A stretch of DNA of 64,000 bases from Phoronis australis (GCA_002633005.1 NMRA01000237.1:62769-126768), one strand, 5' to 3'; shown: positions 37,401 through 52,400, counted from the stretch's first letter. A program made the numbers and translations. The notes: generated by a model from the sequence alone, not told the origin.

Positions 37401-40400
37401 AGTTCCACCCTAGCGGCCTGTGCACGTCTGGTACACCGTGCACTAGTCCGCCGGCAATTAGTTATTTTTATTATATACTTGGTCCTTAAAACAGTGAAAT
37501 TCAAACAGTAAAAAATTTCCTTGGAGCCATTATTACTCAGCGAAATGGTATTTTTGAAGTACCTAGAAGGTTATTCTATAATAAATTGTTTTCATTTTTA
37601 CGTGTGCTGTAGTTCGCATTTTGCCAATTAACATAATGAAATGTACACTTGTCATAACTTGAGGCGTATTGTTTTTTGTCACATTCTTCATATCCAAAGT
37701 AGCGGATATGGTGTTAAAGGAGAATGCCACCCGATTTAATTAGTCTTTTTTACCGTCTTAATCGGCCTATATCCACATTGCCTCTTATACGGTCGACCTC
37801 ACCTTGCCGAGAGGCGTTGCGTTAACCTGCGAGGAAGGTGAGAAAAGACTCAGCGACGTCAGTGGTTCGTCTGCAGAGTGAATGCCGCTATATTGCTGTG
37901 CATCGTTCCCTCTTGTCCAAACTATGAAGCTGAGAAGAAACCTGGTATATCGTTTTTTTTACTTCCTCTAGCGCCCGAAATGCTTAGGAAGTGGCTCGCG
38001 GTAGTGAAGAATGAAAGGTACGTTGTTAATAGCAAGTGTGAGGCCGTGAAACATCTCCGTGTCTGTGGCCGGCATTTCGTCGACAGTGATTTCTCTGACG
38101 AATTCCGGCTTACCAGAGAACTATCCATACATTCCGTTGCCTGTGCATGTTGTCGGCGCGGTTCGAACTGATAGCCTGTGAAACCTAGCGATCCGACCCA
38201 TGAAGTTTTCGTCGGATGAGCTCTTGACTAAATCAGGATTGGCGCCGGGCGAGTTGCCATGTAGACGTTTATTATTCTGCGTTCTGTTTCGAAATGATTA
38301 TTCTCATCATAGCCAATGCTTATATAAAACTGAAACAAAGTCTGTCTCATTAGATACAATTTGTAATGCCTTTGCAGTATTTGGGAGTGCAAATGTTGAG
38401 AAGCCAGTAATGAATAAACCACTGCGTTAGCGGCTTTTGATGCGGGCAATAACGGTAATTGACCAGGCACTGAGGCCGTGTGAGCGCATGCTAATTCAGT
38501 GTTTGCTGACAGAAAGCTGTTGTGAAATAATTACTCGATTTTATACGCTATGGTCATATGTTAGGGGTGAATCCTTATTTATAAATACAAATAGATTATT
38601 CAAATTATTGTTACTGTACAACCTTTGCCCTGACGATCTGTGGAAGGGGAACCCGACTTTGCGTCCCCCGACAAGGAAGTAGATTTTCAGTTTCGTGGCT
38701 AATTCACATAAATAATTACGTGCACATTATTTCTTTGGCTCTCTATCATAGTCTTTTTGTGATTGGAGGTTTAGTTTCCAACTCAAGCTAGTTTATGTTC
38801 GTGCCAGTCCCGGCACCACAACGGGCCTGATCGGGTTCCGAGCCACTGGCCGGGATAACAAGTGTTTTTTGTGTTTAGAACTTAAAAAATCACAAGCCTA
38901 AACAACACAGATCTAGGTTCTCCTGCCTGTATTTCACAGAAGATTACCGAACAGACCCCAAACTCCTGCTACGGACCTTGGTAAATTGGCCTGCCGACCT
39001 TTGTAGGCTAGCCTACGGTGTGTCCAAATATCAATAAATCCGTAACAGCGAAATAAAACAACACGTTTTTATAAGAACTCAGAGGGTTTTACATCAAAGT
39101 TTGATGATTTATTGGTGTTAAACGATGAATTCAAACGATAAGCTGACACCAGTAACCCATGTTGTGAACTGCTGAACAGACTGCGTGTGAAACCAATGAC
39201 GCCATTGGATAATTTCAACATCTCTGTCTGCCGTCAGGTGTCGGGTAACGCAGTCGAACGTGCCGTTATCGAGTAGAACTACTCGATCTAAATTGATACA
39301 AAATAGGATGTTTTTGGGTAGCATTCTCCTTTAATTTTATTTTCAAAATCTCTCTTAAACTCGCCCTAAAAGACTGGAATTATTGCCCTCAAAAGTGGCA
39401 TGTATATAAAACAAGACTGTTATATATGTGTTGTTTTCTTGTTTGTATTGTAGTCCAGCTTGGCAAATGTCCATGGAAGGCACATTTGAGACAAGTGTTT
39501 GTTTTAAGGGGACCATTCTCTCCAGGTGTGAGATAGGGTCTGTGTTTACCTTCAAACTTTATAGAATGAAATCGACTCCTAATCCGTCTGCATACAGGCC
39601 TGTCTGTTAAATATAGAAGAACACGAAGTCAGCCTGTGAGGTAGCTTATATTGGGAAGCCACTTGGTGTACTGTGACATTAGAGTGCCTTTAGAGGATGG
39701 CAGTGTACTGCGTGTAGTGTTTGTAGGATTTGTACATACCGTTGTAGACTTGGGAGTTTCAAAGGTATTCACCTGATTGGTAATTAGTTTAGTTCAGCGT
39801 GGTTTTAACTTTGGAAACGTTTTTGTCTTGTGGTTTGCACTTTCTTGACTTGTCAGTTTTCAATAGTTTCTTAATATTCTTGTAGTTAACGTCCTAGATT
39901 GGACATCCGTTGCTTGTTGCCATATGGACATTCGTGTGGTGCCCAATGCCCTTAAACTTTATTAATCTGGTTATATCTTAATCAGTTGCCGTCAGGAGAT
40001 GACAATTCTTCAAGTAACTGATTTCTGCAGAGGTTTTAAAACTGAAAAAGGGTCACTTTTTTCTGTTGTCCTCATCAACTTGGAAAGCTATATGGTAGAA
40101 CAGTGGAATTTTATTTTTTTCATAAGTCTGAACAAAATAAAGAGGAAGAAAATTTCACTTCATTCCCAACACAGTTTGTATTGTGAGTGAGGACGTGAAA
40201 TTTTGAGCGTTTTTAGAACCGCATTGCCACGCCTTTAGGCCCATACCCAAATAATGCCTTTTTTCGCAGCCTTCTTTTTACCCAAGTGGTTCGCAAATTG
40301 GTGCATGCGCAAAAGTTTCGCATATAAGCGCAGTTCTCCATGTTCCCAAGTTTTGCATATAAGCGCATTTCCGCGCAGACGTCCTTGGGCTTTATGGTAA

Positions 40401-43400
40401 TGCAGTGAGTGTTTGAACACAGGTGTAACTAGGAGGGGGTGACAATCCTAGCTGCATCACTGCTTTTGAAAAGACAGAACAATGTCAATTTTAGCAATCA
40501 TCTTTGTTCGAATTTTTATTGCTATTTTACTATTCCAAATCCTTGCTGCTAATTTCCAGGCCAAACAAGACGAGATTCGCGAATTGCTGGCCCGTGCTGA
40601 TGAAGCGGTAACTCACCAGAGATCGTATAGTGAGGTCTACGAAGCCATGGCCGACACTCTCGGTGAAGCGTGGAAGGATCTCAACGCTCAGCTAGAACTG
40701 AGGAGACAACTGCTGGAACAGAGTGTCAACTTTCACCGTGACGCTAACCAGGTAGGGTGTGAACCAATGGTAGTGGGACTTCTCTCCGAAAGCTTGTGGA
40801 AAATGGGAAAAAAGGGTAAATGGTCATGGGAAATTTTATGAAGTAAATAAAACTACTTTTTGGGGTAGAAATGGCTCATGGAAACCAAAAATTGTATGCT
40901 GAAAAACTCATTAAACATGAAAACACAATATGATTTGGCACTATGTACATGTCTGTTATTGCCGTCACTGATTTTCATTTCAGTTCTCCTCCAGGATGCA
41001 GGAGGCGATCGAGCGCTTCAGTCACGTAACCGTGGCTCAGGACGTGGAAACAGCCACCCAGCTACTGCGGCAGCACCAGGACATCAAGAAAGGTAATAAC
41101 ACACAGCCACTGTTTTGTTGGATTTAGCTATGTCAACAGGGATCAGTGTGTTTTGGTCATTAGAAAGGATTAGGTGAGGTTATTAGGCCCTGAGACTGCC
41201 AATTCCATTGCGTAAGTCGTCCATTTCCCCAGGAGTGATGAAGGAGGGGTGGTATTGGTTTTGTGGCGAAATATTCTACAGCGAATGTAGTTGATTTTCT
41301 GCAACTTTGTGAACCTACCCACAGGCATAAAAGCTTCTACCAGAGTACAGTAAAGCTTTAAACAGTTCCACCTTCCGCTATTAAGTTATTAATGTTTTAT
41401 TAACATCTAAGACAGACATGTATTATTGACAAGTATCCATTTATAATTTTTGATTTCATTTAAGTCCATGGCTACACAACTTATTCCATAGATTATGATA
41501 AATGACACCAATTTAGCACACAGTATTGGTGACACATGAAATTTTACTATTTCGTTTTCTCATAAGACAAGTGGCATCAAGCAAATACTTTGTAATTATT
41601 GAAGTTCTTCATCATGGGTTCCATACAACAATGTTAGAAATCCTTAAATAATGAAAAAAGTTAATTTTACCCAATTATTTTGGTCCAAAACCAGTGAGAT
41701 ACTACCCTGTCCAGATTGCTATAGAGACTTGCCAGCACATCAGTCGTGTTACTACATACTGTGCTTTGAAACATCGACCTTTTAGTTGGCGCGGTGTCCA
41801 TATGTACAAATGCCTGAACTAGGAAGTCCTGAGAAAATCCATAAAATTGCACTATAATAATACTCAGATACAGTACTAGACAAAAGTTGCCAGACAAGAT
41901 ACTGTTTTCACATAATGCCGGCTAATTCTGTTAACAGCAAAAATCGATGTTAGTAGATATTAGGGAAGCAAAATTCTAATTACAGAATGACTTTGCCACC
42001 TTACTAACATTCGTGATTATTCCCCTTCATTCTCGCTCATCAGGGGAGATTACTCTGACTATGAATTCAGCTTCCGACTAGCCGCCATGACTGGGATTTC
42101 ATATCATTTTATCTGAATACGTTTGGCTTGCACTGTATGTTATAGTTTCTGCTGTGGTAGCTGTTCCATTATTATCAACCTCACTTCCTGTCCGCTTTCA
42201 GCCATCTTGGAGTCGTCCATGCACACGTTGAGCCAAGGACATGCTCTTCTGGACCGTATCCGTGAGATGGGCGCTCAAGCGGACGTGCAGAACCGTCACG
42301 CGACCACCGCCGCCTGTTACGGCATTGAACACATGCTGGAACTGCTGCACGACCGTCGGCGACACCTGGAGGACTTGTGGCTACAACGCAAGGTCAAGCT
42401 GGAACAGTGTCTGCAGCTGTGCCAACTGGACCGAGAGATTAAAAAGGTAATGTGACAGCAGACTTAATTGGTCACTTTGCGGTCTGTTGGGGTTTGGTGC
42501 ATTACAGGGACAGCCGGTGGAATACTCACAGCAATTTCTNNNNNNNNNNNNNNNNNNNNNNNNNNNNNNNNNNNNNGGGGGGGGGGGGGTGCATTTAATG
42601 GAAGTATTGTTATCAGTTTCCAAATTTCGGTGTGCAGTTCCTTGCTAGTTTATACTGTTGCCACAAATCATGTCATTTACTAACAAATTTCACCCCAATC
42701 GCAGATCATGGACTGGTACCACGGCACAGGTGACCCATACGTGCGACAGACTTACCTAGGAGATTCACTGTCCTCCACACAGCAGTTGTGTGAGGAACAC
42801 CACAAATTTGAGATTCATGCCAAGGTAAGAGGTGTTGCCTTGATAGCGATGCTGGTGTGAATTGTTTAGCAACAACTTAACATAGCTGTAAGCAATGTAC
42901 TGTATGAGAGAGTAGTTGAAACAGTTATCATGATTTCACCCAAATAAATGTTTAGCAGTTATCATAATAAATTCACTTAATAAATGTTAGACAATTATCA
43001 TGATTTCACCCCAAATGAATGTTAAACAGTTATCATGATTTCACTCCAAGTAAATGTTAAATTATAGTTATTTCTCTCCAAATAAATGTTAGATTTCACC
43101 CCATATGAATCTTAAACAATTAACATGATTTCATACCAAATGAATGCTAAACAGTTCTCATGATTCACCCCAAATGAATGTTAAACAGTTATGATTTTAC
43201 CTCAAATAAATGTTATATTTCATCCCGAACAGTTATCATGATTTTACCCTAAATGAATGTTAAACAGGTATCATTGGCTTTATCACGAATAATGACGTAT
43301 GATGCATGGGCAGCTGGAATAAAAAGTGATATGCCACACGTAGCTGGTGAATATTATCTCGTAACCCAAGTTATCCTACTGTGTCTAACCAATCAGAGGA

Positions 43401-46400
43401 TGGAAATATCAGTGGTTGTGTAATAATAATAATAATAAATAAGTGAGAGGTCGCTCAGCATTTGAAATATCTCTACTTTAGCTTCACCTCCACACAGAAC
43501 GAATTTTTTGAAAATAAATGCAGATATCAGAAAGTCTGATCTATTGTTAAGTGTTCCCTGCAGTCATTTGTCCAGTATTACAGACACTGGTACACAGGCT
43601 GACTGCCTACAACACTTCAAAGAGTTACCACTGTAGTCATTGCTGCTGTGATAATTGCTCTGTTTCATGCAAAAAGAACTTCAATCAGCATTCATAGTAA
43701 TTACTAGGGTTTTCTGCAGTGATTTTTGTACATATCTTTTGACAAAGTTTATGGTACTGTGTAACGATGTTTCTAACGAACAGTACGGTAAGTTGACATT
43801 GTCGCCAAGTTTACGTAGTCTTCGTCTTTTCTCAGGACATACAAGAGACGGTGATGCGTGTCATACGGACGGCCGATCACCTCATTCACTCTGTCCATTT
43901 CGACACAAACGCCGTCAGAGAACGACTGAAATTTGTCGACGAGTCCTGCGAGAGCTTCATGATGCGTTTGGACAACAAACGAAAGAACCTACAAATGGCG
44001 TTCAACTTCTTTGGACTTGCACAAAATGTAGGTTCTGGACAGTTTCTAGTGTTGTTAGCATTCTTTTCTAATTTTATGGTATTTTAGTGATCTGAAAAAG
44101 AAAAATGCCTTGAATGAAATTTATTTCAGCTGCCATTTTACCCGACAAACAACACGTTGCCGGGTAAAAGTTATTGTTTGCTTGTTGACATTTCGTAAGG
44201 GGGCGGAACTTGCGGTGGGTCAATTAAGAGAGGAACCACCATATTTTCGGTCTGCACTAGGTATTGTGACTCTTTCCTTACAGGCCCTATCCAAACTGGA
44301 CCAGATTCAAGGTGACTTGATGAGGACAGACCAGGCACGGAACAGTGCAGCTCTGGCCGAGCATCATGCCTCCCTGGCGCACGCCATTATGGAGGCAGTG
44401 ACGCCCGCGCTTCACGAGGGTCATACTCTTCTTGAGAGGGTCGGGAGAGATGAGCCTGGAGCGGAGGGTGTCGTCAGGAAGGTAACTACGATTTCTTCAG
44501 AAAGATGCATGAAGTTTCGTTAAAAGTTGGCTAGTTTCACTTTTAGTTAAGATAAACCTGGTAAAAGAAGTGTGATGGAAATAATTGCAAGCTGTTGCTG
44601 TTTTTGTTAAAAGAGTAAACTGATTTTCAAGGCATATTCGCATGTAACTTTTATACTTTGATGTTCTTAAACTGAACACTTATCTATAGTGAGTGTTTTT
44701 AGATTGGGCTCTTTCAATGTCCATTGATGAAAATTCTTTGAACCCCATCTTGAAGTTTCCGTTACAAAAAGGATTATGCATCCTATCAATTTACAGAACT
44801 CATGTAACAATTTCCTTCCGGTCATAATAACCCTTTCCTACAGTGAAATAAATGACATGTTTCGACGTTTTCACGGGTAACAGGCTGGAAGAAAACTGGC
44901 TTCTGACTATTCTCTGTCTCATTTTTGACTACATGATTGACTGTGTGGTACACTGGTTGTTGTTCAGATGTCGGAGCTGGAGTCACGCTCTTCTAACCTG
45001 GAACAACTGTGCAATATGCGTTCAGCTGAGGCAGACCAGAGAAGTAAAGCTCACAGTGCGTTCAATGACAAATATACCAGTGTAAGTGGGCTGCATGTCT
45101 CAATTATAGTTATGGGAAGATTAAACCATTCGGTTTGTTTGAACAATCTATTTATACGCTCGCTCCCTTTGTGGTTTCTGCTGTGACTCTTTTGCAGTCT
45201 GGTTAATTATTCGAGTACCTGTTTTTGGGTTGTTCTAAGGACTCTTGCAAAAACAATGTTGAGAAGTATCTATGTATGAAAGAAATTATGTGTTATATTC
45301 TTCAACTCGCCGCATTTTGTAAAATTAAAATTTAAAAGCGAACCAGATGGAACTTGCTTTTGTGTTCCCACTTCACTAAAGAGCTGTACGCACCCTAAGT
45401 GACATCTATGTGTTTCACGTTACAGATGTACACATGGCTTAGACACGTAGGTGAGGCGGCCCTGAGTCAGCACCGCGACTTGGGCACCACTTTGAACACA
45501 GCTAAGGACTTTTTGGATGTTCATGAGCAGCTAGAGGAAGACATTAGAGTAAGTGGTAGAGAAATAATGGAAACTTGTGGCTAAGGTGACCTCGGTGTGA
45601 ACGCTGTGATTTGGGCGCTAATCTTATTGGATATTCACAAACATCTAGGGGAAGGTATTGGGATAAGTACTGATGGAAGACTTCAGGGGAAGAGCTAAGT
45701 CTATGCCAAGGAGTTCCCATGAGTCGTAATCAGATGACCAGTGCAATGGGCCTAGTGAGGCTATCTGTCACTTTAAATTTGAAGTTGCTGGACCCGAGTT
45801 TGGCGAAAAAGACTTAAAATTAAACAAGAATTTTTTGTCTGTTGTTCATCGAAACAAATGTCGTCCTTAATTCGGGTACAAAAATCCTCAAAGCTGCATG
45901 TCCTTAGATTGCACCAATGATGGGAAATTTTAATTGGGGTCCCAAGAAAATAGTGTCAATCAAATGCATGTGACCTCAATCAAAGTTTTTGTGAAAACTC
46001 GTTGAATCTTCTCTAGTTTCAGTTCTAAACAATTCAAAACCAAACAAGAATAGCCAAAAGGACTCTTTATTTAGACACCAGCTAATTTTACTTACTTATT
46101 TTTTCAATGTTTGTGGTTCAGTGAACTTTTTCAGACAATGCTGGTTTCCATATTTTGAAAATGACTTTAACCTGGGTTTCATCAAAGAAGCTAATCTTAA
46201 ACTTTAGTCGTTTTTTGCAGTCAGTTTCATTATGTTCCTTTCTCAGATGAGAAATGATTTCTGGACTTGCAAAAAGCGAGAGTTCACTCTTTCTCGAGAT
46301 GATGCTCTGTGCATAGAATGACACACTGCGACATGCTAACTTGTAGAGCCGTGTCTCAAGCAAATAGTAATACGGACTTCAGTCCTTTTGAATCCCTAAT

Positions 46401-49400
46401 TTTACTAAGGAACGATCTAAGGCCATTTTCATAACGGTAAACAATGTAAATTGGAAGTTGGTTTTGTGATGGATGATGGTTTTATAGCTGCATAAACCAA
46501 CATACAGTTTGGTCTTAGCTGCCTAATGCTTTGCGTATTTTGTTGCATGTCAACCACTGTACAGTACTAACCTTTCTTTCTATTCCAGGGTCGCGACAAG
46601 GAGTTGGACACACTGGGCCAGATAGCCAATGACGTTGTTCGCTCTGGCGACCAGGGGTCAACCGAGGTCGTCCAACGCGCCAACTCGCTGGCACAACAAT
46701 GGAAGAATGTGCACTACATTGTGGAGAAACGAGTCAGGCTGTCTCTGCTTTACGTCACATTCCACAAGCAGGCCAATCAGGTGAGGCTGTAAAACATCTC
46801 GTCCACGTCACGTGTAGGGGGTGGCACCAACAATACCTGAGCGAATGGGGAAATGGCTGCCCTAGGGGCGAGCAAGTGACAAGAAACTATAGGGGGACTC
46901 TGACGCTCTCTTGAGAGGCCTGGTGTTAGGAGATGTTTCTGGCGAGCTAGTGGTCAAACGTGTTGTATACTAAGTCTCTTTTGAAAAATTGAAAGTTTAT
47001 GCTTTGGGTGTAATTTCAGGAAAGTAAAGCATTGAAGTTGATCGTATTCTGTTTGAAAGGCTGTTACCAAAATGCCTGAAAATGCACGGCAGTCTTGATA
47101 TCTACATTAAGCAATATTGAGTTCGAACGGATATCACCAACTTCTAAGTAGAATAAATATAATTTGCAGAGGCAATCCACAAACTCCTCTAGGTTGATAG
47201 TGTAATTTTCACTGTAAACAGCGTCTAATGAGTCATTCTTATCAAAGCTGAGGTTTCTAAACATTGTATTGTTTGTTATTAAATGTTCACATGTAATTGC
47301 CATCCATAGCTCGGCATTGAACTGGATGGTCTGGAGGACTTATTGAACCGGGACTCACACCATGTGAACGAGGCGGTGATGTTACACATGAACAAGAAGT
47401 ACACAGACGTGAACACACTGTGTCTGGCGACAGAGGACAGTGGACACAAGTTCCTGCAGGAGACACAGAGGGTGGGTGATGATTACTGTCTGAGTCACAG
47501 GGGGGCATTGGTTTGAAATAGACTGCAGGCTGGGTTACCAGTGTTGAATGCTAATCAATATTTATGTCTAGATTTTGAAACTAGTGCTTCATTCTCTAAA
47601 TGAGGGAGGTTTATCTGTATTATAAACTGGGCGATGTTACTATTATTGCGTGTTAATAGATCTCCAATATATTGAAATTATTTTCCCTGCCGGTCTGACA
47701 CACAGAGGCTAGCTTATATTACCCCTTATGAGAGATGACCTTGTTTTTCAAAATACATTGAAGTCTACCCGTAATTCTTTGTTCAGTTCTAATTTCTTCC
47801 GTTACCTGCATTTTTATAGCAAAATGTTCAATCTGCAATGCGTGGTTGACAACTCTGCTTTCAAGTCTTAATTATAACAGGAAATAGTTAACAACCGCTT
47901 TGATAATAATCAATTATGTCGTATTTACTACATACGCAACCATTTCGTTTTAACTCCAAACAGCAACACTGGAAAGAAACCACACCAGTAGGGCAAGCAA
48001 TACAAAGAACAGATCAGAGCCAAAATGAGCAGACTAGAACAAAAAATTGGCAGGAGTCAAAGCCATAGTTGTAACTTCATAGATGTACTATTGTTACGGT
48101 GCTCAAAAAGAGGAACATTTTGTTGTGTGTGAACTCCAAGACTTAAACTAGTAATTAATCACTTATACAGTGCACTTTTTCTCTGCTTCAAAAGGAATGT
48201 ATTTTTTGTTAACAATTTTCATTACAATATTCAAATTGTCATTTTAATTGCTTAAATGTCTGTACTCATTTTCGACAAAGATTCAAGATGATGAAAAACT
48301 CGAACCAAAGAGGGCGACACTTACCGTGGAAACGCTGATGTCGCAGCTGAAGGAGCGTAAGCGTAAAATCACGGAGTATTACGAGAACTGGGAGCTTAAA
48401 GTGGCCACGGACAAAGACTTCAAGAAACGTTGGACGCAGTTTGTGGAAGAATCTCGCAAGGTAGGGGTCATGAGGTGGCTCAGGGAGAGGAAAGGGTTGG
48501 ATGTGCGCGCGGGTTCAACGTGTTGTTGTGGAAAATAAAATGGGACTGTTTACTGCACATTGTTATTTTGATATTTGTTCTTATTAACTCTCAGGGCATT
48601 TATATTCAACACCTGAAAATTGGGGAGGATGTCAAGCAATTACATTATGTTGAACATGTGCGTTCAGATGTGGAATCTTCGTTGTTGAAGCAATCAGTGG
48701 ATGCCATTCAGTGTTTGTGGTTTGGTTGCATGGTATTAGGAACACCATCTCAATGTATAGTGAAATACAAAATGGAGGGTTCCACCCCAAAACTGATGAA
48801 AATCATTAATAGTGTTGTAAGAGATGGTGCTACATAGGGCTGTAAGGATTTGTTGATGTTTTGGTTGAATTTCAGTAGATGTGGAGTTTTGAATTGAATT
48901 TGATGTAATTTGACACTTTGTTTTGAAATGTCATGTTTTATTGTGTGTGTCTGTTGTGGATTATGATGTGGGTATCAGCATGTTAATGTTTGCAAAGTTT
49001 GATGTAGGAGTTAGTATAGAACTTAGCAAACACAGACTTATGTACTTGACTTCTTCTTTTGGAGAGTTGATGGGATTTTATATTGCTTTTGAAAACAATT
49101 GATTGCATTGTCACTCATAAAAATTACGCACAAGTTACAAGAAAAATGTGGACTAATGTTGCGAAAAAAAAATTATCAGTTGCATTTGTTTATATAACGT
49201 CCCATTGTGTTTTGTTGTTATTTGTTATTCGTTATTTGTTGTATTCTGTTTAGTAGATACTTTAATGTAGTGGGTACTAACTTGCATCATTAATTCATCG
49301 TTCCTCGTCACTTTATGTTTTTGTTGTTCATATCACTTTTTTCTCACATTTTGTGGCCAATGCTTATAAAATCACTGTATATTTAATTAATCAGTGTTGT

Positions 49401-52400
49401 TTATTTTGACACATTTTACATTGTAGTCCATCTAGTGGGCATAGGCAACGCTGTGAAATCGGAATGTTTCTGAACTAACTCCGGATAATATCTGCTGTGA
49501 TGGTGCATCAATACACAAAACACAAAAAAAATATTTCTCAGATTAAAGTTTTTTATTTCTTGCCACGTGAATCGAATTCGTCAATTTTAGGATGTATCAC
49601 ATCTTATCACATGGTCTGAACTCAGATTTGAAACTTCACCAATCATGCGGCATTCTTCGAGAACAAATTTGTAAGGTTACTCTGAGCATGCTACACCATT
49701 GGTCCAGTACAGAGTCCTGATATTTTATTAACGTACTGTTGTCAAGTGTACAGTTGAACAAGTATGATTATTTTAATTTTACTTACACCCAAAATGCCGC
49801 AATTCTTTTGAATGTAAAAGAATTTTTGTTTCTCCGAGCTTGTTGTGAAATAGTTGTTCACGGTACTTTTATGTCCTTTCACTAATTTGCTTTTGCCTTG
49901 TAACACGCCTGTTACTAACTGTTCTCAGACCGTAGACTGGGCTATGCGGAAAGAGGACGAGTTTTTCCCAGCGATCGCTGGTGAACTGGGCACTACACTA
50001 GAGAGCACGCTTGAATGTCAACACCGCGTAGATGAGTTCGAGCCAGTGTGCAAGGTAATACCTGTGTGTGTGTTTGTGTGGTTGTGACCTCTGACCCTAG
50101 ATGTGTGGTGCATACTGGGAGATAAAGGTTTGTGGAGATGAAAGTTCGGTAGTTCAGCGACCGTTTGACATTTCGAATTTAATAGGATTTTAATAGTGTA
50201 ATAACTCTATTGAAAGAAGTGATGGTTTTAAAAATGAATATGGAACTGTCCAAATCTTTCACATCAACAAACTTGTTTCTCCCAGAATGCACCTGGATTT
50301 ACTAGAATGTTTAAAATATCTGCTGCTCTCTTGTGACGCAGACAATAGACTGGGTTATGAAAACGGAGAAGGAAATGTTTGCCCCATACATCGCCGGAGA
50401 TTTAGGTAAAAGTCTCGAGGCTACTGAGAGGATGCAAGCTAAAATGCAGGAGTTTATGCCAAAGTCGCAGGTATGGTGGACATATAGGTGGTATGTTATG
50501 AATGATATCATGAGCACTGTTAGTAGTACTACTTTTATCTAGTTTTGTAGATTTAAACCATTTTTAGTTTTCATTGATTCAATTTTAATGTTTTAGATGT
50601 CATGAGATTTCATGAGTCTTTGAAGTTGTATGTTTTTGACTGTAGCATCATTATTGTTATGGTTAAACAAATATAAGCAACTCATTATGGGATTTTATTT
50701 TGGAAAATTGGGATTAAAACAGTTCTGTCTAGTTATCAAATATTGTCATGTATGTTACTTTATATTTTCACGGTGCAAGTATTTTTTTGTCTGTACAAAA
50801 ACGAAAATTGTTACGCCATTTTGCTAGAACAATTCAGCTATTTCATATCAAGGCAAGTTTAATAGCATGAAATGAACTTCATGACAATTCAAAAGTTTTT
50901 AGTTTTGTGGTCCCATGATTTTTCGCCAAGTCTGCTATGCCGCATCATTTTCCGTGTCTTCCTCAGGAGGTCCAGCAGCGCATAGAGCGCCACCTACAGG
51001 AAGCCGAGGAACTCGGCAACCAGGGGGATACTATGGGCCAAAAGGAACGCATTATTAACGAATTGGTACGCGTGCGCACCCGCTTCCAGGCACGCATGAC
51101 GGAATACCAGGTGCTATTGAATATGACGGTGCAGTTCTACAAGAACTTAAAACAGGTGAGTTTAAATGTCTTATGAAATAAGACACTGTTACAGAATGGG
51201 AATGGGTTTGGCTAAATCATATAGAATTAAATTCCATTTTATCAAAATAAAGTTCAAAATAATAGTGTTAGCTTTGCTGAGTCTTATCCAATAAGGGAAC
51301 CACAGAAAACAATTTATTAAACTTGGAGCACATTGTAAATTAAGTGATTATTCACCTGCAACAGGTCAGTTGTAAACAGTCTTGGAATTTATGTTGTCAA
51401 ATTTGCACAGAATTTTTTATTGGTGTTAAAACATTTTCAAATTTCTGCACAGAAATGTTAATTATGGGTAAAGTGTGTACTGAAACTAAGTCATTCTAAG
51501 CATTTCTTGTTCTGTACAGCTGTCGTGAAATAACAGTTGACCAGAATAAAATTATTTGTAGTGAAGAAATGTTGTTACCATTTGAAAAAAGGGAAAACAG
51601 TAGTTTTGTCCTTATGTTTGTGTGAAATAAGGATTATTCTGGTGCTATTGTAGTTGGATGAGGTCATTGCTAGAACAGAGGTTGAATACCAGCGTGCTGA
51701 AATGCCGTCTGAGCTGGAGCGAGCGGAACAACTACTGAAGGATCACTTGGATACCAAACAACAGGTGGAACAATTGATCGACAACTCATGGAGAGAAGGC
51801 GAGCAGATCGTGGTCAGAGTTCGTCAACAGGTAAATGGTTTGTCAGGTTGCAAGAGCGGTTACGATAAAAATTTTCCAGTTTGCCGCTTGCTGGGTTTTG
51901 TCCCGTAAAGCTCATGCGATTACGTGTTTGGCTTGTTGTGCTAGGCAAGATCTTGCGAAGTCTTGCATGATGTAACGTTTTTTTTATGTCCTTGTGTCTA
52001 TGGAACTCAGGTCTGGACACTCATCCTGTGTCTATACTCATGCTACTGGTTTTCATTCCAGTCGACTTATTTGCTGTTTTGTATTGATTTTGCTTTAGGA
52101 GTAATAGTAAGCATTACAATATATCATTCACAACAGATAGCATGAACTCGTTAATTAATCAAAACCACATTCTCTGCAGGAAGTAACTCATGAAAATTTG
52201 ACACAAACGTTTGGAAATAATTGAGATTTTTTTTGAAAACTTTTTGTGTAAAATATATTGCCACACTCGCAAAAAAATATTTATTGGCTGCTTTGCTACC
52301 AGGACTCTGAAGAAGCAGCGAAAGAGGAAGTTCAAAAGGTGCTAGAGATGACAGATGACCGACGTAAACAGTGGGAGAAAACGTGGGATGAACAGAGAAA

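Larger units (their letters stand above)
34480..40559. other. Intron 2 of CCDC141-like gene, 6.1 kb
   Basis: Contains a family A repeat near 34905-35055, a SINE (37291-37372) and the THAP-encoding transposon (37714-39334). The remaining sequence shows no coding support. Confidence 0.6.
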
